This document shows, piece after piece, positions 1-5,907 of a stretch of 13,536 nt of DNA. Made by a program: the position numbers and the translations under genes. The notes below the pieces were generated by a model that worked only from the letters and a program-made list of their open reading frames with translations, was not told the origin of the DNA and searched no databases. Positions within the stretch are counted from its first letter, which is position 1; every line of letters begins with the position of its first letter. Source of the stretch: an uncultured Bacteroidales bacterium (lineage in GTDB: Bacteria > Bacteroidota > Bacteroidia > Bacteroidales > UBA932); NCBI GenBank assembly GCA_905234775.1, contig CAJOJC010000058.1, positions 1 to 13,536 of the forward strand. The letters are read 5' to 3'.

Positions 1-1157
1 AAGGCCGCCGGAGGACTTGCTATCATCGGTACCGAGAGACACGATTCACGTCGAGTAGACCGTCAGCTCCGAGGCCGAAGCGGCCGTCAGGGAGACCCCG
101 GCTCCTCCATCTTCTACATCTCGCTTGAGGATAAGCTGATGCGTCTGTTCGGTTCCGAGCGTATCGCCTCAGTAGTCGATAAACTCGGCATGCAGGAAAA
201 CGAGGCTCTCGAAAGCCCGATGCTCTCAAAGGCTATCGAAAACGCTCAGAAGAAAGTCGAGGAAAACAACTTCGGCGTTCGTAAGAACCTCATCGAGTAC
301 GACGACGTAATGAACTATCAGAGAGAGGCGATCTATTCCCGCAGGCGCAATGCTATCAAGGGAGACAAGATCGAGATCGACCTCCAGAATATGATGGTTG
401 ATACGGCTTCTATTATCGTAGATTCCTGCGACGGCTACAGCTTCCAGGATTTCGAGGAGACCGTAATGGCTCGTCTTTCTATCGATACGAAGATTTCTAC
501 AACCACTCCCGTAAAGACGCCCTCGTGAAGGCCCTCTGCGACCACATGAATGAGTGCTATAGGCGCCGTATGGACGTAATGGTGGAGAAGCTTCGCCCTA
601 TCATCAAGATGGTCTACGAGAAGCAGGGAACCATGTACCAGAATATCGCTATTCCGGTAAGCGACGGCCGTAAGGTGATGACTCTTTCGGTAAATCTTGA
701 AAAGGCCTATAACTCAGAAGGCCGTGAGGTTGCGAAGACCCTCAGCCGCAACATCATCCTCTTCCAGATCGACGACCATTGGAAGAACCACCTCCGCGAG
801 ATGGACGATCTCAAGCAGAGCGTCCAGAACGCTTCCTACGAGCAGAAAGATCCGAAGGTAGTCTACAAACTGGAGAGCTACAACCTCTTCGCCGCGATGC
901 TTGAATCCCTGAACCAGGACGTCCTGTCGTTCCTCCTCAGGGCCTTCATCCCTCTGAACGACGAACAGCCCAAGCGTGCAGTCCAGACTAAGCCGGATAT
1001 GTCACGCCTCCAGGCCCGTCACTCAGACCTCGTCACCAACGGCGAACAGAAAGCGAATACTCCCGTGAAAGCGGAGCAGAAGGTCGGACGCAACGATCCT
1101 TGCCCTTGCGGAAGCGGAAAGAAATATAAGAACTGCCACGGAAAAGGCATTGTATAG
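1..1157 (+). CDS. secA: SecA preprotein translocase ATPase, 3' part, with an apparent frameshift
   Basis: SecA is the ATPase motor that pushes unfolded preproteins through SecYEG at the inner membrane. Only the C-terminal part is in the window; the gene begins upstream. Frame 1 is open from base 1 and carries the DEAD-motor motif VI region ([17 protein letters not shown], then GRQGDPG), the helical scaffold ([18 protein letters not shown]) and the start of the wing region. It would stop at 526-528. The homologous protein continues in frame 3 from about 483 ([15 protein letters not shown]), through [12 protein letters not shown] and [12 protein letters not shown], to the C-terminal zinc-binding SEC-C motif [14 protein letters not shown] just before the stop at 1155-1157. 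The switch fits the loss of one base near 486. SecA is essential, so I infer a sequencing or assembly error more than a dead gene. Family assignment is very secure. Bactofilin follows after 28 bases. Confidence 0.96.
480..492 (+). other. Probable one-base deletion (frameshift point) in secA
   Basis: Upstream of here SecA is read in frame 1 (ending MARLSID), downstream in frame 3 (YEDFYNHS). Adding one T to make gat-tac at 484-488 gives an uninterrupted LSIDYEDFY. I do not see a heptameric slippery sequence of the X XXY YYZ type or a strong following hairpin, so programmed -1 frameshifting is unlikely. A homopolymer or dinucleotide sequencing error, or a true mutation, are the alternatives. 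Confidence 0.8.
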
Positions 1158-1185
1158 ATTATTTAATCATTAAACTATTAATAAC

Positions 1186-1620
1186 ATGGATTTTCAGAAA
1201 GTAAAGAACGCCGTTGAGCCCGAGGTAAGCGTCAACGACGTAAGCCGTATCTCAATCGGCACTATCATCAAGGGAGAAATCTCCTCCGACTGCGACATCC
1301 GCATCGACGGAAAGATCGAAGGTAAAGTCTACTCCAAGGGTAAGATCGTTGTCGGCCCTCAGGCCCAGATCAACGGCGGTCTCGCTTGCCAGAACCTCGA
1401 TTTCTGGGGCAAGATGAAGGGCGATATCTATGTTAAGGATCTTCTCACCCTCAAGGCCAAAGCCGCTATCGACGGCAATGTCCACGTCAACAAAGTACAG
1501 GTCGAGATGGGCGCCCTTATCAACGGTACCTCTCACATGATCTCTCCCGAGGAGTACGATCAGCTCATCGAGAAATTCGTCACTACCAAGCTTCCCGAGA
1601 AGCCTGTGATGAAGAAATAA
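1186..1620 (+). CDS. Bactofilin (polymer-forming cytoskeletal protein)
   Basis: This 144-residue protein matches the bactofilin family (DUF583). These proteins polymerise without nucleotide into filaments, usually at the inner face of the membrane, and act in cell shape, stalk formation or positioning of other proteins. The central part, about residues 20-115, has the repeating short beta pattern of the right-handed beta-helix: IGTIIKGEISSDCDIRIDGKI, then GKVYSKGKIVVGPQAQINGGL, then GDIYVKDLLTLKAKAAIDGNV. The ends are short, polar and probably disordered. The length is normal for the family. The ATG at 1186 follows the secA stop by 28 A/T-rich bases. No TAnnTTTG box is visible in that gap, so it is probably read from the secA transcript. 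Its specific cellular role here cannot be told from sequence. Confidence 0.92.
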   Translation: MDFQKVKNAVEPEVSVNDVSRISIGTIIKGEISSDCDIRIDGKIEGKVYSKGKIVVGPQAQINGGLACQNLDFWGKMKGDIYVKDLLTLKAKAAIDGNVHVNKVQVEMGALINGTSHMISPEEYDQLIEKFVTTKLPEKPVMKK

Positions 1621-1631
1621 CTCGGTTTTTT
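1595..1631 (+). terminator. Weak candidate intrinsic terminator after bactofilin
   Basis: CCGAG (1595-1599, still inside the bactofilin gene) can pair with CTCGG (1621-1625), directly followed by six T (1626-1631). The stem is only 5 bp with a 21-base loop that contains the stop codon, so it is a weak structure. The order stem then T-tract is right for a terminator. Confidence 0.3.
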
Positions 1632-1643
1632 GTTATGTGATGC

Positions 1644-1706
1644 GCGGTCAGCAGTTGCCCCTGTCCGGGGGTGGACAGGTCCGCCAGGGGCTAACTGCTG
1701 AACCGC
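1644..1706. terminator. 63-base hairpin between convergent bactofilin and mnmA
   Basis: The arm from 1644 (GCGGTCAGCAGTT then GCCCCTG) pairs with the arm ending at 1706 (CAGGGGC, then AACTGCTG, then ACCGC). This gives about 20 base pairs broken only by single-base bulges at 1692 and 1701. Inside, TCC (1664-1666) can pair with GGA (1673-1675), and a competing perfect 6-bp hairpin CTGTCC/GGACAG (1661-1678) also exists. It ends exactly at the mnmA stop codon and lies between two converging genes, so a two-way transcription stop or 3'-end stabiliser is the likely role. There is no T-tract right after it on either strand, so classical intrinsic termination is not proven. It could instead be a dispersed intergenic repeat. 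Confidence 0.5.
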
Positions 1707-3026
1707 TTATTCGATGACAGCGGAGAGTAGGAGTTCGGGAGCCTCGGCGTCTATGGCGTTCGAGGCTTCTTCAGCTGTAGCGTAGAAGGCCGCGAACTGG
1801 CCTGGTGTGACGCTGCGCTGGGGTTCGTCGAAGAGGACGAAAAGATTCTCGCCACGGACGATGGCGATGGCATTCTGAAGAGGCTGACGATAGCGGAGGC
1901 GGACACGGAAGCGGCGGATTTCGCCGTCGGTCATGTCGGCGCCAGGCCTGAGCCAATGAAGATCTGAAAGCGGAAAACGCACACAACTGCGGAAAAGACC
2001 AGGATGCGTTTCTCCTTCGCCTACGTAGACGCGATTGGCTTCGACGTCTGTTGCAATTACGAACAGAGGTTCCACATGGCCGCCGATCGCGAGGCCCTTC
2101 CTCTGACCGAGGGTGAAGAACTGCGCGCCTTCGTGACGGCCGGCGATTATGCCCCAGGGATTGGCCTTGTAGCGGGTCTTTTTGATGTGCTTCTTTCCGC
2201 TGCGGTATGTTTCGGTCTCGAACTGGATAGAATCATATCGGATAGGAGTCGAAATCTCTATCAATTCCTCTTCAGTGAGGCCTTTAAGACCGAGGGCACG
2301 GGCCTTGGAAACAAGAGCACGGTCGCGCTGATACTTCTCTGAATCCTTGTAATACTGTTCGTAAACCTCCACCACATCGCCTTCGACGCTTGCGAGTTTC
2401 TGCTGGAGGAATACCGGCAGATCTACTTTTCCTACGAAGCATATTCCCTGAGAGTCCTTGCGGTCTGCCGACGGAAGATCCGCTTCTGCGGCGAGCCTGC
2501 GGACTTCGCTCTTACAGAGGTCGCCTATGGGGAAGATAGCCGCTTCAAGTTGCTCCTGATTGAGCTGACACAGGAAATAGCTCTGGTCCTTGCCGGGATC
2601 TACACCTTCCAGCAGGCTGTAACTGCCATCGGGATTCTGTCTCTTGCGGCAATAGTGACCGGTTGCTACGTGGGTTGCTCCGAGCGAGCGGGCCTTCTCG
2701 AGGAATGCGTCGAACTTGATCTCGCTGTTGCAGAGGACGTCCGGGTTGGGCGTACGGCCGGCTTCGTATTCGGCGAACATATAATCAACGACCCTCTGAC
2801 GATACTGCTTGCTTAGGTCGACGAAATAGAAGGGAATGCGAAGCTTTCGGGCCACGAGCTCGGCTACGAAGCGGTCTTCTTCCCACTCGCAGTCACCGTG
2901 GAGGGTGCCTTCAGTGTCGTGCCAGTTCTGCATGAACATGGCGAAAACATCGTAGCCCTGCTGCTTCAGAAGCAGAGCTGCGACACTGGAGTCTACGCCT
3001 CCCGAAAGACCTACACAAATTTTCAT
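1707..3026 (-). CDS. mnmA: tRNA-specific 2-thiouridylase MnmA
   Basis: MnmA activates U34 of Lys, Glu and Gln tRNAs with ATP and inserts sulfur to make 2-thiouridine in the cytoplasm. The 439-residue protein begins MKICVGLSGGVDSS; residues 8-14 are the PP-loop ATP pyrophosphatase motif. Cys99 (NPDVLCN) and Cys196 (DSQGICFVG) fit the two catalytic cysteines. GHYC, KDQSYFL and the C-terminal FTLGQRKGL stretch are also typical. I chose the ATG at 3024-3026; the frame is open to a TTG at 3047, but this would put seven extra residues before the nucleotide-binding strand and overlap the -7 box. Between FLQQKL (about residue 213) and IIAGRHEGAQFF there is a long Tyr/Lys-rich insertion (KDSEKYQRDR, KKHIKKTRYK) that short proteobacterial MnmA proteins lack. 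Bacteroidota members have a variable insertion at this point. The gene stands alone, divergent from cdd. Confidence 0.95.
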   Translation of the reverse strand: MKICVGLSGGVDSSVAALLLKQQGYDVFAMFMQNWHDTEGTLHGDCEWEEDRFVAELVARKLRIPFYFVDLSKQYRQRVVDYMFAEYEAGRTPNPDVLCNSEIKFDAFLEKARSLGATHVATGHYCRKRQNPDGSYSLLEGVDPGKDQSYFLCQLNQEQLEAAIFPIGDLCKSEVRRLAAEADLPSADRKDSQGICFVGKVDLPVFLQQKLASVEGDVVEVYEQYYKDSEKYQRDRALVSKARALGLKGLTEEELIEISTPIRYDSIQFETETYRSGKKHIKKTRYKANPWGIIAGRHEGAQFFTLGQRKGLAIGGHVEPLFVIATDVEANRVYVGEGETHPGLFRSCVRFPLSDLHWLRPGADMTDGEIRRFRVRLRYRQPLQNAIAIVRGENLFVLFDEPQRSVTPGQFAAFYATAEEASNAIDAEAPELLLSAVIE

Positions 3027-3033
3027 TCCGCTG

Positions 3034-3041
3034 CAAAGATA
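3034..3041 (-). promoter_or_regulatory. -7 box for mnmA (TATCTTTG)
   Basis: The minus strand reads TATCTTTG, a perfect match to the Bacteroidota -7 consensus TAnnTTTG, seven bases before the mnmA ATG. Transcription would begin about 4 bases before the start codon, giving an almost leaderless mRNA. I see no clear TTTG -33 box at the usual 19-21 base spacing. Confidence 0.6.
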
Positions 3042-3072
3042 GTCCAAATTATGATTTCTTGTAAGAAATATC

Positions 3073-3080
3073 TATCTTTG
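3073..3080 (+). promoter_or_regulatory. -7 box for cdd (TATCTTTG)
   Basis: TATCTTTG matches TAnnTTTG exactly and lies 19 bases before the cdd ATG, predicting a leader of roughly 15 bases. The box is identical to the one used in the other direction for mnmA (3034-3041). No good -33 element is visible at standard spacing. Confidence 0.6.
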
Positions 3081-3099
3081 AGGTTACTAATCACTTGAT

Positions 3100-3573
3100 A
3101 TGACGGACAAAGAGATAAAAATCGACTTCCAGGAGTACAAAACTCTCGATGAACTCTCGAAGGAAGACAAGGAGCTTGCTCAGGCGGCAATCTCCGCGAT
3201 GCAAGGTTCTTATGCCCCTTATTCTCACTTCAATGTAGGCGCCGCGGTCCGTATGGAAAACGGAGTAATCGTCAAAGGCGCCAATCAGGAAAACGCAGCG
3301 TTCCCCTCAGGTCTTTGCGCCGAGCGTACCGCGATGTTCGCGGCAGGCGCAGCCTATCCTGACAAGGCGATGACAAGCATCGCTCTTGCCGGTGGCGTGA
3401 TGGGGCGCATCTGCGCCACCCCCGCCACCCCTTGCGGCGCCTGCCGCCAGGTGATGGCCCAATATCAGTCCAAGGGTGGAAAGAAGATGTCCGTAATCAT
3501 GATCGGCAAGGACAGAATCTGGAAATTCCACAGCGTCGATGACATCCTGCCGCTGATCTTCGATTCTATTTAA
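3100..3573 (+). CDS. cdd: Cytidine deaminase
   Basis: Cdd converts cytidine and deoxycytidine to uridine and deoxyuridine with release of ammonia, in pyrimidine salvage. The 157-residue protein is the size of the homotetrameric single-domain class. The catalytic zinc site is complete: Cys73 and Glu75 in GLCAERTAM, and Cys112 and Cys115 in PCGACRQ. The substrate-binding FNVGAAV and GANQENAAFPSG stretches are present. The N-terminus has about 20 extra polar residues (MTDKEIKIDFQEYKTLDEL) before the core helix. The ATG at 3100 is well placed behind a -7 box. Its stop codon (3571-3573) overlaps that of the convergent flavoprotein gene by four bases. Confidence 0.95.
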   Translation: MTDKEIKIDFQEYKTLDELSKEDKELAQAAISAMQGSYAPYSHFNVGAAVRMENGVIVKGANQENAAFPSGLCAERTAMFAAGAAYPDKAMTSIALAGGVMGRICATPATPCGACRQVMAQYQSKGGKKMSVIMIGKDRIWKFHSVDDILPLIFDSI

Positions 3574-4928
3574 AGCGCTTTCGCAGCGTTGATTCCGGCG
3601 AGGAAGCCGGTGCAGAAGGCGACCTGGAGGTTGTAGCCGCCGGTGTCGCAGTCCATGTCTAGGACCTCGCCGCAGAAATAGAGGCCGGGGACAACGCGGG
3701 ATTCGAGGGTCTTGGCGATGACATCGTCCGTGCTCACGCCGCCGGCGGTGATGACGCAGCGCTCATAGCCCACGTAGCCGGCGATATCGAACTTCCACTC
3801 CTTCAGCGCTTTAGCGATCGAGACCAGGTTAACCCAGACTTTGGTGTCCGTACGGCCGCGCCTTTCGAGGGTCATGACCTCCGGGTTGCAGGCTATGAAG
3901 GCGGGAATCAGCTCCCACGGCATCAGCATCCCGAGCAGGATGCGGCATTTCTCTTTTTCATGGAGCCGGGCGCTGCGCGGGTCCTTGTCAACCTCTTTCC
4001 ACAGCTCTTTCACCCTGGTCGTGAGCTCGGTTAGCTCGACTCCGCTTTTGAGGTCGAGGACCACGCTGACCCGTGAGCCGTTGATGAGCGATTTCACGGC
4101 CTTGCGGCTGATCTGGAAACCGACCGGACCCTCGAGCCCGCCGTCGGTAAAGTCGACGTCGCCGAATTCTTCCTGCGCGACCGAACCCTCGACGAGCAGC
4201 TGAACGCCGATGTTCTTGAGTTGGATCCCGCAGAGCTTGTTCCCAAGCTCGGAGAGGGGAGTGGTGCGGTCGATATGGCCCCCGCGCTCGGGGCTCTGTT
4301 TGTAGCCCAGAGGCACAAGAGCGGTGAGCGAAGGGAAGGTAGGGACCAGGTTGTGGCCGGTCTGGGTTGCCCAGCGGTAGCCGTCGCCCGTGGAACCGGT
4401 CGTGGGGTAAGAAAGCCCGCCCGTGGCTATGATGAGCTTGGCGCAAGTGTACGTCCGCTCGTCTGTGCAGGTCAGTTTGAAGCCGCCGGCGGAGAGGCGG
4501 TCGATCGTGCGGACCTCGGTCTCCGTCTCTATTTTAACTCCGCGCGAATTGCACGCGCGCACGATGGTATCGACCACGTCCGAGGCATGGTGGGACTCGG
4601 GATAGGCGCGATCGCCCCGCTCGACTACCGCCGGCATCCCGTAGGAGGCCAGCAGGTCGATGATGCCCTGGGGAGTCAGATTATAGAACGAGGGCTTGAC
4701 GAAGTTCGCCTTGCTGCGGATGTGGGCGCTGAATTCGTTCCAGTCTTTGAGATTGGTGAAGTTGCAGCGGCCCTTTCCCGTAATCATTATCTTTCTGGCA
4801 GGACGGGGCATCTTTTCCAGAAGGGTGACCTGGGCTGAACTGCCCGCCTTCACCAGGGTAGAAGCTGCTCCGTATGCAGCCATCAGGCCGGATGCTCCGC
4901 CGCCTATGATTATGATATCCGATTTCAT
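3570..4928 (-). CDS. BaiN/HI0933-family FAD-dependent oxidoreductase
   Basis: This 452-residue protein belongs to the YhiN/HI0933/BaiN flavoprotein family, whose members bind FAD; the physiological substrate is unknown for most of them. MKSDIIIIGGGASGLMAAYG at the N-terminus is the Rossmann dinucleotide-binding site (GGGASG at residues 9-14). The family signature follows (MPRPARKIMITGKGRCNFTN), then ATGGLSYPTTGSTGDGYRWA in the middle. The C-terminal FAD-contacting part contains ITAGGVSTDDV, GLYFCGEVLDMDCDTGGYNLQ and FCTGFLAG. The length is normal. A few annotated relatives act in bile-acid dehydroxylation, but the family is broad and I would not infer that activity. The ATG lies only 2 bases after the U-tract of the SRP RNA gene upstream, so the gene is either read by escape from that terminator or has a start signal inside ffs. 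It converges with cdd with a 4-base overlap. Confidence 0.92.
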   Translation of the reverse strand: MKSDIIIIGGGASGLMAAYGAASTLVKAGSSAQVTLLEKMPRPARKIMITGKGRCNFTNLKDWNEFSAHIRSKANFVKPSFYNLTPQGIIDLLASYGMPAVVERGDRAYPESHHASDVVDTIVRACNSRGVKIETETEVRTIDRLSAGGFKLTCTDERTYTCAKLIIATGGLSYPTTGSTGDGYRWATQTGHNLVPTFPSLTALVPLGYKQSPERGGHIDRTTPLSELGNKLCGIQLKNIGVQLLVEGSVAQEEFGDVDFTDGGLEGPVGFQISRKAVKSLINGSRVSVVLDLKSGVELTELTTRVKELWKEVDKDPRSARLHEKEKCRILLGMLMPWELIPAFIACNPEVMTLERRGRTDTKVWVNLVSIAKALKEWKFDIAGYVGYERCVITAGGVSTDDVIAKTLESRVVPGLYFCGEVLDMDCDTGGYNLQVAFCTGFLAGINAAKAL

Positions 4929-4930
4929 AC

Positions 4931-4944
4931 AAAAAAAGGGAAAG
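4931..4944 (-). terminator. ffs: 3' end of SRP RNA with U-tract
   Basis: The terminal stem strand CTTTCCC (4944-4938) is followed by seven T on the minus strand (4937-4931). The stem is the closing helix of the SRP RNA itself, so the RNA fold doubles as the terminator. The next gene's ATG starts two bases later. Confidence 0.7.
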
Positions 4945-5025
4945 CGATGTACATCGCACCGCTACAACCTCATACCCTTGCTGCCTTCCGACTTTTGAGG
5001 GAGCTGGTCGTGTACGACTTTCCCC
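4931..5025 (-). ncRNA. ffs: Bacterial small signal recognition particle RNA (4.5S-like)
   Basis: The minus strand carries the SRP domain IV core: GUC-GGAA-GGC, with the GGAA tetraloop at 4989-4986, followed by AGCA and flanked by CCCU and AGGG. This fits the asymmetric-loop element bound by Ffh. The 5' end (GGGAAAG near 5024-5018) pairs with the 3' end (CTTTCCC, 4944-4938), followed by seven U. Between them are facing arms around GTCGTACACGAC and the perfect palindrome at 4944-4957 (GCGATGTACATCGC). The size of about 95 nt is that of the short 4.5S-type RNA. The 5' end predicted from the fold agrees with that predicted from the -7 box at 5030-5037. It works with Ffh and FtsY in co-translational targeting of membrane proteins. 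Confidence 0.92.
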
Positions 5026-5029
5026 GCCG

Positions 5030-5037
5030 CAAATATA
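5030..5037 (-). promoter_or_regulatory. -7 box for ffs (TATATTTG)
   Basis: The minus strand reads TATATTTG, a perfect TAnnTTTG box. A start about 4-5 bases downstream falls at 5026-5025, exactly where the base-paired 5' end of the SRP RNA begins (GGGGAAAG), which supports both calls. Confidence 0.75.
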
Positions 5038-5048
5038 CAACTTTTTAT

Positions 5049-5056
5049 TAAATTTG
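5049..5056 (+). promoter_or_regulatory. -7 box for the acyltransferase gene (TAAATTTG)
   Basis: TAAATTTG is a perfect TAnnTTTG box and lies only five bases before the ATG at 5062. The mRNA would start about 1-2 bases before or at the start codon, so it should be leaderless or nearly so. The oppositely facing ffs box is 11 bases away. Confidence 0.6.
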
Positions 5057-5061
5057 CGTGT

Positions 5062-5907
5062 ATGAAAGAGTTCAAGCACAAAGAAGGGGTCTACGTCCCG
5101 GATATCGGAATAGACTACCCTAAAGACGACCCCTCAACCAGGCTGGTCGAAGTTAAGGTCCAGGATTCTTCGCAGGGCCGCTGGCAGTTCGACGAAACCT
5201 ATCCTTATACAGACAATAGTTTCGGCTACAAGTTCAACCGCAGGCTGAACGCCCTGTTGCTGAGTACCATTATCGCAGCCTATCACAGAATATGCCTTGG
5301 CCTGAGGATTGAGGGCCGCGACATACTCCGTAAATACAAAAAAGAACTCAAGGGCGGTGCAGTGACAGTATGTAACCACGTCTGGAGGGAGGATGCAGTG
5401 ATGGTCTTCCATGCAGTAAGGAAATACTACCACATGCACATGCCCGTCTATGCGAAACACCTCAATAATCCCGGCTTCTACTGGATGCTGCGCTTTATGG
5501 GCGGTGTCCCTGTCCCTGAGAGCCTGGCCGGAATGAGAGGCTTCAACGCGGCATTCGACAGTTTCCATGAAATAGGAGACTGGATCCATGTTTTCCCTGA
5601 AGCAGTCCGCTGGGATTGCTACACATATCTTCGTCCTTTCCACAAAGGTACCTTCACGATGGCCTACAAGTACGATTGCCCTGTAGTGCCGTGCGTAGTT
5701 ACCTTCAGGGAGAGAAAGGGTATCTTCCGCCTTACCGGAAAGAAAAAGATTCCTCTGTTTACGATCAGAATTCTGGAACCGGTCTTTGCAGACAAAACCC
5801 TACCTCGCAGGGATGCCGTTAAGGACCTTGCAATAAGGGCTCATAAAGAGATGGAAGAGGCGTTGGGAATTATCAATAATCCCTGGCCTGAACTCTACGA
5901 AGACTAA
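5062..5907 (+). CDS. PlsC-like 1-acyl-glycerophosphate acyltransferase family protein
   Basis: This 281-residue protein looks like a glycerophospholipid acyltransferase (PlsC/LPLAT superfamily), which moves an acyl chain onto lysophosphatidate or a related acceptor at the inner membrane. The catalytic HX4D motif is NHVWRED (His106, Asp111). The FPEGT-like motif III appears as FPEAVRW (178-184), with Ala in place of the usual Gly. The later VVPCVVTF matches the motif IV region VVPV. A hydrophobic stretch at about 62-80 (LNALLLSTIIAAYHRICLG) may anchor it. The roughly 50 polar N-terminal residues before that are unusual for short PlsC proteins. Substrate specificity cannot be read from the sequence; lipid A or ornithine/glycine lipid acylation are possible alternatives. 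The stop overlaps that of the convergent exonuclease gene by four bases. Confidence 0.85.
   Translation: MKEFKHKEGVYVPDIGIDYPKDDPSTRLVEVKVQDSSQGRWQFDETYPYTDNSFGYKFNRRLNALLLSTIIAAYHRICLGLRIEGRDILRKYKKELKGGAVTVCNHVWREDAVMVFHAVRKYYHMHMPVYAKHLNNPGFYWMLRFMGGVPVPESLAGMRGFNAAFDSFHEIGDWIHVFPEAVRWDCYTYLRPFHKGTFTMAYKYDCPVVPCVVTFRERKGIFRLTGKKKIPLFTIRILEPVFADKTLPRRDAVKDLAIRAHKEMEEALGIINNPWPELYED

Noticed and set aside
474..495. Programmed -1 ribosomal frameshift in secA
   Set aside because: No X XXY YYZ slippery site and no obvious downstream stimulator structure; secA is not known to use recoding.
525..1157. Separate 210-residue protein starting at the ATG/GTG near 525
   Set aside because: The frame is homologous to SecA already from about 483 and simply continues the same protein after a lost base; it is not an independent gene.
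4221..4838. 205-codon plus-strand open frame and other frames within 3841-4838
   Set aside because: They overlap the well-supported flavoprotein gene on the other strand and have the skewed composition of shadow frames.
4681..5079. 132-codon minus-strand open frame crossing the ffs region
   Set aside because: It runs through the SRP RNA and the start of the flavoprotein gene in the wrong frame; the RNA fold and promoter explain the region better.
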